A DNA stretch of 64,000 nucleotides from Excoecaria cochinchinensis (Eukaryota > Streptophyta > Magnoliopsida > Malpighiales > Euphorbiaceae). Made by a program: the position numbers and the translations under genes. The stretch is taken from the NCBI GenBank assembly GCA_947683425.1, contig CANTUQ010000043.1:7759501-7823500 (forward strand), read 5' to 3'. Below the pieces are notes generated by a model. It searched no databases. It saw only the letters and a program-made list of their open reading frames with translations, and was not told the origin of the DNA. Numbering within the stretch: the first letter of the stretch is position 1; every line of letters starts with the position of its first letter. Below, piece after piece: positions 11,433 to 22,235 of the stretch.

Positions 11433-13336
11433 TGTTAGTGTAAGCCCTAGCCCCAATACATTGTAATAAAACACTTTAGTTAATAAATGAGGCATTTGTT
11501 TTATCCATTGTATTCCTGTGCATGTCAATTGATAGAACTATCCAATAATGTTGTTTCAGTTTAAGTTATCATGTGTGAGGCACATGGTTGTAAGACCTTG
11601 AAACAAATGAGACTTCATTCTAAATATCCCTAATCAGTCATTGTTATGGGAATAACAAATGAATTAAGACTAGTATGCTCTCTCTGATTAGTTGAGTTCT
11701 GTCTTACGGATCATAAGGACAAAAGTGTCAATCAGAGATCATAGATACATGTTTGTAACATGGTATTTGGATACGATCCACACATGAGAACACTATATGG
11801 TACAAGTCATAAGTGTTCCTCATATGCAAGTTTTGTATCGGAGTTCTTAGACCTAAAATCTCTATGAAACTTTTTATGAATTACTGTGTACTTTGACATA
11901 CACCTAACGTGCTCGTAACTGAGTGACAAGTATGGGTATGCTTGGGTATGCATTGATTCATGTTAGAGAGCATGAGAGAAGTGAAGGGATTACCCCTCTC
12001 TATAAGAGAGAAAATATCATCGGCCACTTGATCAGTGAACTGAGAAGTGTATGGCCATACCGAGATGTAATAATGTGCAATCATTATTTATCTGAGAAGT
12101 TCAGTGTCACTGGAATATCAAGAAAGGAATTAACTTACACATGAGGATGACTTGTTCCATGCCTTATGTTAATTCTGATATTTATGGGTAAGGGAATATA
12201 TAAAATTGCATTAGGTCACTAAATGCCAATTGCATTTTCATTTAATTTGGAATGCTATAATATCTTGCTAGAGAATATATATAGCCTTTGAATTAATTTT
12301 TAATTCATTGCCAATATTAAATGGACCTATAGGATCGCACACAAAGCATTGGGCTTAAAATACTTGAATAAAGTATTGAGCATTAATTTAGGCTTTTAAT
12401 TTAAGTCAAATTAATGTATATGTAATGGGTATTTAATTGCTAATGGACCTTGGTCCATGAGAGAGGAAATTCGGCCCACATAGGTTTAATTTCAATTAAT
12501 TAATTATGTTGTATTAATTAATTTAATTGAGTATTAAATCCTAAGATATTTAAGTCAAACTAAATCACTTAATAATGGGATGACCTAGCCGAAATTCCAA
12601 AGGATATATACCATGGGAATTTCAGCACATGTTAAATGGTAAGTGATTAGTTTGATTAATACATCTTAAGGTTTTATTTCAAATCAATTTGAATTTTAAA
12701 TTCAAAAGGGATTGAGCTAATATTTACTACTGATCTTTAGGAAGTGTTTAAGGTTGAATTAACTATCTCAAGGTAGGAAAATTCGGATTAAAGACTTGCC
12801 ATAAGGAGGGGTATATATTAGATAAGAATAAAACCCTAAGAGAGAAGAAAAAGAGTGGTGGCTAGGTTTTGCGTGAAACATCTCTCTCTCTCTCATTTTT
12901 TTTTCTTCTTGGCCGAAATACACAAGGAGAAGGATTCTTCCTTGCTTGCTTGTGACTTTGAGCATTGATTACACATAGTAGAAGGACAAGATCAAGTCTT
13001 GTGGCTTCAAACTAATTCCATTACACAATACATATTTAGTAAGCTAGCACTTTCGGTTTTGAGCCGTCTTTGCGAGTGTGTGTGTGAGAATAGAGAGGAG
13101 TGGCGAAAAAGGCTGTTCCTTGGAATTGGTGGTGAACATCTAAGGTGGACAAGATCATCTAAATTGCTGGTCATCATCAAATTCAATTTGAAAGGCATCT
13201 AAAGTTGTAAGTTATTAAAACCCTAAAATTGCATGTTTCCGATTCTTGTCATGGAATTGTTTGGCATGCATGATCAAATTTTTTTTTTGTTTTCCGCTGC
13301 GTGATCATCATACACATACCATGACATATTCCATCA
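11433..13336 (+). repeat. 3' LTR of copia element C
   Basis: 1904 bp, near-identical to 3790-5692. Differences seen: a G/T near 3906/11549, G/A and C/T changes nearby, C/T near 4229, C/A in the 'cttggcattgg' phrase, T/C in 'ggcatgtatg', and one extra T in the T-run near 13280. Confidence 0.97.
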
Positions 13337-13341
13337 TAACT
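13337..13341. repeat. Target-site duplication of C, right copy (TAACT)
   Basis: Matches 3785-3789. Removing C and one copy restores a continuous J LTR reading ...gtcctaact|atacccc... Confidence 0.95.
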
Positions 13342-13392
13342 ATACCCCACTTTATTACTTGTCGATTCGGTACACTTGCCGAACACCCGTCA
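13342..13392 (+). mobile_element. Element J 3' LTR, last part
   Basis: The last ~50 bases of the LTR broken by C, ending ...CACCCGTCA. The phrase ttcggtacacttgcc is of the type found at the ends of Athila/Tat LTRs. The following base starts gag-like coding of element A, so J inserted into A's gag. Its 5-bp duplication cannot be confirmed because J's left end is outside the window. Confidence 0.65.
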
Positions 13393-14575
13393 ATGGCCAT
13401 GATGGGCAACTTAATGGCAGGAAGGGCTCAGACCACTAGGCCAAACCCAAATCCCCCTCCTGGAGGTCAGAATGAATAGGAGGAAGACAGAGAGATCGCA
13501 CTTGAGGAGGTTCGTCCGCCACCAGTGGATTTGAGGGCTACCACATCTGTGGGCCAAAGAAGAGGAGGCCCCTATAAGCTAGAAGATGATTTTGTAGAGG
13601 AGGAATATGAAGAACCCATAGTGGTAAGAGGTAAGGCACTTCAGACAGAGGAGGCCATATGGAAGAAGATGGAGGAAAAGTTTCAGGTGATGTCCCAGAT
13701 GCTGATGATGGGAAAAAGGATGAACCCCAAGGATAAGGAGCCGGAGGGAGAGGATCTAGTCCCTCTAAATTTTAAGATGCCTAATGTTCTGAAGTTTAAT
13801 GGTACATCGGACCCCACCGCACACATCAAGCAGTACTCCTTGGTAATGAAGGGTACTACATTGATAAAGAGGCAGAAGATAGAGTACTTCTGTTTGAGTT
13901 TGATAGGTCCTGCGGTGGACTGTTATCATAGACTGGACCGGAGAACAAAAGAAGATTGGGATCTACTAACGGAGGAGTTCCTTAAGCAGTACGAATGCAG
14001 CATAAGATGGAGGTCACTCTGAAGGAACTAGAGCTACTTTAACAGAAGTTGAGAGAATCATTCCATAGTACCTAACTCGATGGAGGAACCGAGTAATGGA
14101 GATGAAGAGAAAGGCTGATACCCTAGATAAGATCAGATTATTTATCTGGAATGCTAGCCTATATTTGAGAGAAGGGCAAAAGATGAAGGCACTCAAAGAC
14201 TGGTAGTCACTTAAAGATTAGCCATTGAAGTTGAAGCCGAGCATCTGGATAAAATTGCTAGATCTACAAACCTGGCCTTAGGAAAAAAAAAAAGGAAGCA
14301 ACAGTGGTAACGGGGGCAATGATGGGGCAGCAAAAGTTTTAGCCACAGGAACGACTAGGCACTACCTCACTATCTCAGGTAGGCCATTATCTTAGCACTT
14401 CCCCCATCTCATCAAGTAAGGAAAATTACAACCCTTGCCAACCGGGCCTGCCCCAATTCAAGGATAGCCTAAACACAGAACAGACTGGTATTGTGCATAT
14501 CACCAGTACACAGGGCATAGAATCGACAATTGTCGTCCTCTAAGAGATCACATTCAAGAATTGATGCCTGGCTTA
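13393..14575 (+). pseudogene. Tat/Ogre-type gag remnant of element A
   Basis: In one frame this codes a gag of the Tat/Ogre kind, with one TAG at 13477-13479 and an open stretch 13525-14022. The middle contains LKFNGTSDPTAHIKQY, the hallmark start of the plant gypsy gag domain, and continues to DWDLLTEEFLKQY. After about 14000 the frame breaks, but gag similarity continues to a knuckle-like motif at about 14485-14570 (C..YH....GH..DNC) resembling the variant CCHC of Tat elements. No protease, reverse transcriptase or integrase follows. The N-terminal part is missing because element J is inserted here. A functional gag would form the capsid; this copy is broken. Confidence 0.8.
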
Positions 14576-16832
14576 GAGGAAGAAAGAAAGAATTATATTT
14601 GTTACAATGCCATTCTTTTTATATAAAGTGTGTTCCTGAACTATACACTTGTTTCTCTAGTTATTTTAATAATATGGGCTTTTCTTATATATGCATTATC
14701 ATATCTTATCGCATCATGCATAAGTGATGATCATGATTAAGGCATTGGTTTAATAAACACTATTTCATTCAGTTTTAAAAAGTAATAATCTTGATTGCAT
14801 CCAATCGGACTCCTGAAGCAAGATAACATTTGAGAGATAAAAAAAATTGAAAAATAAAAAGTAAAAGAGTGGCCTTTGCCTAGACCTGGAGTGACATGCT
14901 AGGGCAATCTGCTTCAATTTGTCAACCCAACAGTAATTGAAATTTTCAAAAGCCATTCCTTTGCTTCTTCATAATCTAGGACGCATACAATGCAGCCAAG
15001 CAAAATCAAGCTCCAATCATTAAGATGTTATCTCAGAAGCTGGACTATCAAATTGAAGACGAATAAAGCTTTGGGCTTTCAAAAAAATAAAGATAGAAAA
15101 AAAAAGAAAAAGAAAAGAAAAAGAAAAAGAAAAAGAAAAACCACAGTTTTGCTCTAAACTATTTGAGGCCAACCTGCAACCCAATCTTAGCCATTGAGAG
15201 CTACCTCAGAAATTAAGTATCCAAAATCGAAAGAAGGCAAAATACGAGCTTTTACAATCAAGTTGCAAATGGAGAACCCACTATTTCAGCCAGTTTACAC
15301 AAGAGTCAAGATGAATCCTTTGGTGTTAGAAAGGAGGCATGGTCAGAAGGAGCAGCCATCCTGAAGAATAATGATGAAGGTGAATTCAAAGAAACCACGT
15401 ATACATCAACAGACTGAAGAGGGTCCCATGACAAAGGCTAAAAAAAAGAGAAAAATAATAAATGCCCTACCAGGATGAAAACTAAAAAGAGGCGTCTTGG
15501 GCAAAAATTAAGGGTTGAGAGAAAATATTCAATCAAGAAAACCCGAGAGGGCTGATTGATAATAGGAGTCAAATACACCCAAGGTGTTACTCATTGAGAT
15601 TGGATAAAACTAGTGTTTTTGGATCACATGTCTAATCATGATCATTGTTATTGCTACGTGATGCATATGATAGGAATGCATGCATAAGCTAGGCATAAAC
15701 ATGCAATTAAATGGTTAAGAGAAACCTATGGCATGTATAGGGACATATTCTGGAGCAAGTCTCAAGGCAGTAATAACAACACTTCATCCTCCTCCTCCCT
15801 TTAAAAAAAAAGGCCGTTAGAGATGAAAACCATAACTGGCTCTCTAAGCAAAAGTTAGGCCAAAGGGCAAGGTGAAAACTGGGAAACAGGTAGTCTGTCC
15901 TATAAAAAATGAAGTGAATAAAAGCCGCTAAAGTGGGTTGGGTCCATTCCAGACAAAAATTAGGCACAAGGTTATGTGAAAATCCCCAAAGGGATGCATT
16001 TTTCGCAAAAATAAGCTAGTGTGAAAATTCACAAGGGATGCACTACCTTCAATAAATGACTTCCAATGGCCGGAGCGATAAGGCGGCATTACTTCGGTTG
16101 GCCCCCTTTCAGGCAGATAATACATAATTCAGGACATGAGTCGGTGCCCTTGGGGGCAAAATGCCGTACAACTCATGGCAAAAGGCGTATGCTCATGAAC
16201 CAGGGGGACAAAGATGCGCACCGGACAGTTCTCTCTGAAAAGCTTATGGGTCAGAGTTCCGAAGCCAAGATGATACTTTTCTGGATCACTGGGGGCATCA
16301 GACAATATAAGCAGTACCCTCGATGAGTCCTTTAACCACCTAGGATGTGGTCTATCCATTTTTGCACCTCACGTGCATCTCGCTTGTACAATCTTTCGCA
16401 TATCTCTTTGCATAACTGTATACATGTATAGCCCTTCACGATGCCCAACATACATTCACACATGCATGAATTGTGTGCATATCTTGCATATACAATTCTT
16501 CACACATATTTCGTGCACATAATTTTTGTATGCATGTAACACATAATTATTCGCACATGTTAGCACGCATATCACGAGCACATATTAGATGCATTTAATC
16601 CTTTACGTGTATAGATGTGTACACATAATTGTTGTACTTTAATCTTTTGCATGTGTTTGTGTGTATAGCTTTGCACATACATTTTACACGCATTATGCAC
16701 ACACAATCTTTTGTACGTACTTTTGTACCAGTAACTTCACAGGAAAAGGCCGAACCAAAGGACAGCTTCGGCAAGATGAATTTAAGATGAAGCCCACGCA
16801 AGTTGAAATCATGTGAGCCCATAAAGAGGTAA
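14576..16832 (+). other. Non-coding internal region of A between gag and the minisatellites
   Basis: No supported coding sequence. It holds a (GAAAAA)n purine tract at about 15085-15140, degenerate repeats of 'aaattaggcacaagg...gaaaatcccc' at 15840-16050, and from about 16360 to 16740 a stretch rich in CACATA, GCATG and TGTGTA words with much alternating purine-pyrimidine sequence. The same stretch, longer, is present in B. Short frames here have no recognisable domain. Confidence 0.6.
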
Positions 16833-16837
16833 CCCAT

Positions 16838-17610
16838 TAAGTCCTTTTCTCAAGGCATTTCAAGTCTCTTTCGAGCATTCTCAGTCTTTTCAAAGCATTA
16901 AGTCCTTTTCTTAAGGCATTTCAAGTCTCTTTCGAGCATTCTCAGCCTCTTCGGAGCATTATCTTTAAGTCCTTATTCCAAGGCATTCTCAGTCTCTTTG
17001 GAACAATATCTTTAAGTCCTTTTTTCTAAGGCATTCTCAGCCTCTTCGGAGCATTATTTATAAGTCCTTTTTCCAAGGCATTCTTAGTTTCTTCGGAGCA
17101 TTATCTTTAAGTCCTTTTTCTAAGGCATTCTCAGCCTCTTCGGAGCATTATCTTTAAGTCCATTTTTCAAGGCATTCTCAGCCTCTTCGAAGCATTATCT
17201 TTAAGTCCTTTTCCCAAGGCATTCTCAGCCTCTTCGGAGCATTATCTTTAAGTCCTTTTACCAAGGCATTCTCAGCCTCTTCGGAGCATTATCTTTAAGT
17301 CCTTTTTTCCAAGGCATTCTCAACCTCTTTGGAGCATTATCTATAAGTCCTTTTTCCAAGGCATTCTCAGTCTCTTCGGAGCATTATCTTTAAGTCCTTT
17401 TTCCAAGGCATTCTCAGCCTCTTTGGAGCATTATCTTTAAGTCCATTTTTCAAGGCATTCTCAGCCTCTTCGGAGCATTATCTTTAAGTCCTTTTTCCAA
17501 GGCATTTTCAGCCTCTTCGGAGCATTATCTTTAAGTCCTTTTTTAAGGCATTACAAGTCTTTTCCAAGGCATTCTCAGTCTCTTCGGAGCATTAAGTTAT
17601 TTTCCAAAAT
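16838..17610 (+). repeat. Minisatellite array in A 3' UTR, ~47-bp unit, about 15-16 copies
   Basis: A head-to-tail array with consensus AAGTCCTTTTTCCAAGG followed by CATTCTCAGCCTCTTCGGAGC and ATTATCTTT. The first two units are variant (caagtctctttcgagc). Copies differ by single bases and T-run length. Tandem arrays in this position are characteristic of Tat/Ogre/Retand-type gypsy elements. Confidence 0.95.
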
Positions 17611-17929
17611 ATTCTAAATCCTTTTAATCCAAGATGATATCCACACTTCATAAGTCTAGAAATGACTCGGTGAAAATCCAAGAGGATGATATTCATATCT
17701 CGCCAACTATTCTCCAGGCAATAACCAACCACCCTTCAGGGGATGCTCATCTGACATCGACCCCAATAGGTATGTACTGCTATAGGTATGCATCTCTTTT
17801 ATATACCCTGCACATTTGTTTTGCCCCTTTTTTGTAGGAAAAGAGGTTCAGGATAAGTGCCAGCAAAGACAACAACGAACGAGCCACAGTTGAATAACAC
17901 TACAGCTCAACAGCAGTGAACAGATATCG

Positions 17930-18215
17930 TTCAACCCGAACAAAGGCCAGCGGGGTAGATCAGATACCATGCAAGCTGAATGAAGGCTAGCGGGATAGAT
18001 CAGACACCGTGCAAGTCGAGCAAAGGCTAAGGGGACAAATGCAATCAGACAATGTGCAACACGAGCGAAAGCTAGCAGGATAAATGCAATCAGATACCCT
18101 GCAAGCCGAGCAAAGGCCAGCGGGACAATCAGATACCGTGCAAGCCAAACGGAGGCCAGAGGGATAGATCAAATATAGTGCAAGCCGAACAGAGGCTAGC
18201 GGGATAAAGGTGGTG
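17930..18215 (+). repeat. Second tandem array in A, ~40-48-bp unit, about 6-7 copies
   Basis: Units read CAGATACCGTGCAAGCCGAG then CAAAGGCTAGCGGGATAAAT with variants. Element B holds a related longer-period array (gtgcaggccgagacgaggctagcgg) in the same place before its 3' LTR. Confidence 0.9.
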
Positions 18216-18357
18216 GAACAAATCGTAAATGGGTCGTAGTAGAGTACGCTACAACTCAGCAGCAACAAGCCGCAACCTTCCACATAGCAAAAAGGTAAGG
18301 ACTGCCTCAAGTACGCATTCTTCCTTTATTCTCTGAATTTTGGCTCACTACACTAGC

Positions 18358-18378
18358 CTCCCCAAAATTGGGGGCAAC
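18358..18378 (+). other. Polypurine tract region of A
   Basis: CCCCAAAATTGGGGGCAAC immediately precedes the LTR start. The same phrase precedes the B 3' LTR at 33191. It is also a small palindrome (CCCCAA.TTGGGG). Confidence 0.75.
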
Positions 18379-18589
18379 TGTAGACACCGGGTCCTGAGGC
18401 AGCTTAGGTCAGAGGTTACCCAATGATGAAATTAACACCTGTTCATAGGAAAAAAGGTAGGAAGTGATGTTTTCCTTGTTAAAATTGCTTTTTAGAAATA
18501 AAAAATAAAAACTAAAAATAAAAAAAAAGAGTTTCGAAATTATATTATTTTAGTCAAAGTTGTCTCTTAAAAAAAATTGGTCGTTTGTG

Positions 18590-18800
18590 GCAGCCGACAC
18601 GCGTGGGGGGCCTCCCTTGCGCACCCAGCGCGTGCGCGCAAGCGCTGGGGCGCTCGCCCCTGCGCTGCGTGACGGGCGAGGCGCCTCTCGCCCCGCGCGC
18701 ACACGATGGGGGAGGTATCGCTCGCCTATCCTCGCCTGCCAGGGAGCGGCATGCGTGGTGGCACCCGTCGATCGCCGCTGTCCGCCCAAATCCGCCAAAA
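18590..18800. repeat. GC-rich island with short palindromes in the A LTR
   Basis: A roughly 210-base island very rich in GCGC, CGCGC and GGCG inside an AT-rich LTR. It holds short self-complementary words such as GCGCGTGCGCGC and AGCGCTGGGGCGCT. Solo LTR T1 has a comparable island at 51850-51990. Open frames crossing it are composition artefacts. Confidence 0.8.
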
Positions 18801-19029
18801 ATGCAATTTTTGGCCGTTTAATGATTTTTTTCCCAAATTGATTTTTTAACCCATTTTTTGGCATTTTCATGGTTTTTTCATTTTCTAAAATTAAGATAGA
18901 TAATAAATTATTTACTTTATTTTATTTTATTAAAATTTTTCCTTAAGATAAATATCAAAAGATTTGATTTTATCTTTAAATCTAATTTGAATTTAAAAAT
19001 ATTTGATTTTATTTCCTAAAATCAAATTT

Positions 19030-19320
19030 GAATTCAAATAGATTTGATATCTATTTTTAAAGATAATTTAAATTTTAAAAGGATTTGATTTTTAAATTTA
19101 AATTTTAAAAAGATTTAATTTTCAAATTTAAATTTTATAAAGATTTGATTTTTAAGTTTAAATTTTAAAAAGATTTGATTTTTAAATTTGAATTTTAAAA
19201 GGATTTGATTTTTAAAAAGATTTTATGTTTGAATTTAAAATTTAAAAAGATTTGATTTTTAAATTTGAATTTTAAAAATATTTGATTTTTAAATTTAAAT
19301 TTTAAAAATATTTGAATTTT
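19030..19320 (+). repeat. AT-rich tandem array, ~30-bp unit, in the A LTR
   Basis: About ten imperfect copies of a unit reading AAAAAGATTTGATTTTTAAA then TTTAAATTTT, just upstream of the TATA box. Confidence 0.85.
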
Positions 19321-19342
19321 TTATCCTTATCCTCAGTTAGCT

Positions 19343-19350
19343 TATAAATA
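19343..19350 (+). promoter_or_regulatory. TATA box of the A LTR
   Basis: TATAAATA in the context gctTATAAATAgcaat, downstream of the AT-rich array. It is a good match to plant TATA boxes. Confidence 0.6.
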
Positions 19351-20364
19351 GCAATTTGAGTATTGAGAAAAGGATTCGGATTTCTTCCTCTTCTTAGAAA
19401 ATTCTTTCTGCATTTTATTTTTTGAGTTTTCTTCTTCAAATAAATTTTTGAAAATTTTAAAATAAATTCTTGGTAAATAATTTTTGAGACAAAGAAAATA
19501 ATTTTTTGTTCTTGAGAATTTTTACTTTCTTTCATTTTTTTAGAAAGTTTTCTTTATTGGAATAAAACTCTAATTTTTAATATTTTCAATTCTAATTTGG
19601 CGGATCAAAGCAAGGAAATCAATCATATTTTTCCTTCATCGAGTTCGAATTCTAAGGGTAAATATTCTGGGTTCAACCCTACTTTTCTTTTATTTTATTT
19701 ATTCAAAATCATTTTATCAACATGTAGATATTTATATCTATTGCTTATATATTTATTTTATCTCTTACATTTCCTTTTATTCATTATTTTTATCATTTAA
19801 TTATCGCACTAACATGCTCTTTGGTTTTTTGGGAGTTTTATTGTTTCTATATTGGCTTTGGGGTATTAAAAATGGAGGACACCATGATGAGCTGAGAATA
19901 TCATTCGGGTTTATTCTTCTACCCTTCTTCTCTTTACTTTAATTTCCACTATTGTAAATATTTTTTTATTTATTCTGCAAACATGAAATGGCTAAATATT
20001 TATATTAATTAAGTTGGAGTTTTTCTAATAAAATGGGACCAATGTCCTAATTTTGTATCAAAAAAAAATTGTCACTTTAAAATTATTCTTTTGGGAATAT
20101 ACATTCGAAGACTAATGTCCTCATCCCTAATAAATGCCCCATTTTCTATATGATTACATGTCATTTACAGTGGGAGTTGTATTCCGCCCCTAGTTTTGTT
20201 GTAATTTATTGAGTTCTCTTTTATCTTATTTTTAATCTTGTCTTTATTTACCACTTTTGTTATATGATCGACTTGCGCCTTAATTAATTGCATCAAAGTG
20301 AATGAGAAAATGGAATGAAATCTTATAGTTAAAACTCAACCATAACTTTAACCAAGGTATGAAT

Positions 20365-20750
20365 AAATGGGAAGTCCCGAACCATCTCTGGCCTTAGGCT
20401 CAACAAGATTAGAGGATCACCCCAGTGTTGTATTGGGGTGGGATCTCCAAAATATCTCTTGATGCCAAAAAATAGGCCCAATTTGCATAGTCCTAGGGTC
20501 CACGAGGTTAGAGGACCACCTCAATGTCTTATTGGGATGGGGTCTCCAAAATTTCTCTGGCTTGCCCAAAACGGATGTATATGCATTGTCTTAGGCTCCA
20601 TGAGGTTAGAGTACCATCCCAATGTTCTATTGGGATGGGGACTGCAAAATATCTCTACCTTGCCCAAAATAGACACAGATGCGCTGTCTTAGGCTCACTG
20701 AGGCTAGATGACCTTTTCCAATATTTTATTAGGTGGCGACTCTAAGAAAC
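20365..20750 (+). repeat. U5 tandem array of the A LTR, ~95-bp unit, about four copies
   Basis: Units alternate 'cttaggctccatgaggttagag', 'cccaatgttctattggg' and 'tctccaaaatatctct..cttgcccaaaa'. Each contains a hairpin-forming CCCAAT....ATTGGG. The same array closes the LTRs of B, T1 and T2, so it is a family feature. Confidence 0.85.
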
Positions 20751-21145
20751 CACCTTGTTTCCCAAAATAAATGCCCTTGTAATCTCTTACGAGTTTCATA
20801 AACCTCTCTCGAACACCTTAAAAGCGGGTCATTCGGGGCACCATCGGGGTTCAGTGCGTGTCACAATACCCTAATAGCTAATTGATTCAATTAAAATAAT
20901 TGAGATGAGATTGCATTGAATATGTTAATTAAGGACTTAAGTGTAAGTTGATGGAAGTCCCAATTGAACAAATAAAATAGTTTAAGTGGCTAATTAGTAA
21001 ATGTGCATGTTTAATGTTAAACAAGATTAATTAGTGGCTAATGGAGATTAACGAAAATCATATTTGATTAAGTGGGATTAGTGGGAAGGAAGTGGATTTT
21101 CGGGTGGCACTCATTGGTGCTGCCACCTCACTTATTTACATGCAA

Positions 21146-21152
21146 TATATAG
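21146..21152 (+). promoter_or_regulatory. TATA box of the F LTR
   Basis: TATATAG in the context catgcaaTATATAGtgttgagg, about 280 bases into the LTR as drawn. It is a plausible U3 promoter. Confidence 0.5.
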
Positions 21153-22049
21153 TGTTGAGGAGAAAGAAAGGCAGACTTTTGCATGTGGTTTCAGCTATTC
21201 TTCTTCTTCTTCTTCTTCCTCTCTACCCGTGTTCCTCTATAAGGATAGCTTATAAATCTGCTAGTTTTGAGTCTAATAAAGTTGCATGAATAAAGTATTT
21301 CTTAAGCAAGGTAAGTGACTAATTATAGTTCTTCATCTCCTACTCCTTCTTGTTCTGAATTTGTGATGGATTGAGGATTGATATGGTGTTCCAATTCTGG
21401 AAATTGGATTGGAATTTGTAGTTGAGGAAACAAGGAAAACCAAGGGGAAAGAGAAGGTAGTGGATCAAGAAGCTTAGTGACTGTTTAAGGAGTTTAGGAG
21501 AAGAGGTTTAGGAAAACACCTTTGTGTATCAATTTTGATATATATATATTATGAATTCTGAAATTTGTATAATTGAAATGTGCGTTTGTGAAGAACATTA
21601 AATGTGAAAATTATGTGTCTAATTATTGAGTCAAGATGTTAAGTGCTGAGCTAGTTGGTGAATGTAGGTATGTTGCTCTGTTTTGAATGAATCATAGAAT
21701 ATTTATTTAAATGGTATAATTTATTGATTGGTATGCAAAGCAACATGTTGGAATGTAAGCAAGCATGACGCGTGATGAAATGGAAACTTATTTTAGGAGC
21801 TCACTCAATTGACGCAATTTAATTGGTTAGGTAAGTTTTGGTATAACATAATTTATAGGGTATCAAATCTTATGATTATGGTTTATAACCTTGATGTTAT
21901 AATTTTAAATGGATGGAAAATGTGTTATAATTTCCTTAATAGGTAGATGATTGAACACCTAAAGAACCTGCTAGTGAGTAAGAGGGATCATATGTAAAGA
22001 GGGGTTAAGAGTAGAAGTGAGGAAGTGAGTTTTGGAGCATGAAATTGGG

Positions 22050-22235
22050 AATTTCGGTTCTATCGCGAGTGAGACAGAAGGCTCCTTAACATTGGTTTTG
22101 TCTTTTCTCGCAGGCGCACGTATGTGCACGAGTGCGATAGAGGCATGAAGTAGGTTCTGTCGCGAGTGCAATAGAAGCTATCATCCAATTCTATCGCAAG
22201 CGCGACAAGGGTCGCGAGTACGACACTTATGAGTG
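22050..22235. repeat. Cluster of TCGCGAGCGCGA-type inverted motifs in the F LTR
   Basis: Repeated variants of TCTATCGCGAGTGAGACAGA, GTCGCGAGTGCAATAGAAG and CTATCGCAAGCGCGACAAGG. Each is an imperfect palindrome around a CGCGAGCGCG-like core, with arms of the TTCTGTC/GACAGAA kind. The second F copy at 44510-44695 shows the same words with different substitutions; for example GTTCTGTCGCAAGCGCGACA pairs with its own start. Confidence 0.8.

Larger units (their letters stand above)
3790..13336 (+). mobile_element. Intact Ty1/copia LTR retrotransposon C (9547 bp)
   Basis: A complete element: 5' LTR 3790-5692, primer-binding site at 5694, long leader, one polyprotein frame 7456-11385, purine-rich tract at 11421-11432 and 3' LTR 11433-13336, flanked by TAACT. 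The two LTRs differ by about six substitutions and one base in a T-run over 1.9 kb (counted by eye), so insertion was recent. It is inserted in the 3' LTR of element J. Domain order (protease, integrase, reverse transcriptase, RNase H) defines copia; I do not assign a named lineage. All visible catalytic residues are present, so activity is possible but not shown. Confidence 0.97.
13393..20865 (+). mobile_element. Gag-only Tat/Ogre-type element A (5' part outside window)
   Basis: Element A runs from the gag remnant through 3.8 kb of non-coding DNA with two minisatellite arrays, a polypurine tract (ccccaaaattgggggcaac) and a 3' LTR of 2487 bp. There is no room for pol: gag ends near 14.6 kb and the 3' arrays begin at 16.8 kb. 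This fits the class of plant LTR elements with gag but no pol (TR-GAG), which need a full relative to supply enzymes. Its layout (CACATA-rich region, 'agtcc' minisatellite, 'gaggctagcgg' minisatellite, same polypurine region) is shared with element B, so the two are one family. Confidence 0.8.
18379..20865 (+). repeat. 3' LTR of element A (2487 bp)
   Basis: Starts TGTAGACACCGGG and ends GTGCGTGTCACA, matching the termini of the B LTRs and of reverse-strand solo LTRs T1 and T2. In order it contains a GC-rich island (18590-18800), a ~30-bp AT-rich tandem array (about 19030-19320), a TATA box (19343), and a ~95-bp tandem array in the U5 half (20365-20750). A PBS-like TGGCGACTCT lies 122 bases before its end. 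Confidence 0.9.

Noticed and set aside
16838..17610. Regular repeat array resembling a CRISPR
   Set aside because: Direct tandem minisatellite with no unique spacers, in a plant retrotransposon.
18550..18870. Overlapping frames of 78-107 residues on both strands
   Set aside because: Caused by the GC-rich island in the A LTR; no conserved domain.
20859..20871. TGTCACAATACCC as the exact start of the F LTR
   Set aside because: It overlaps the conserved end of the A LTR (GTGTCACA), so the match may be chance; I left the F start as uncertain at 20866.
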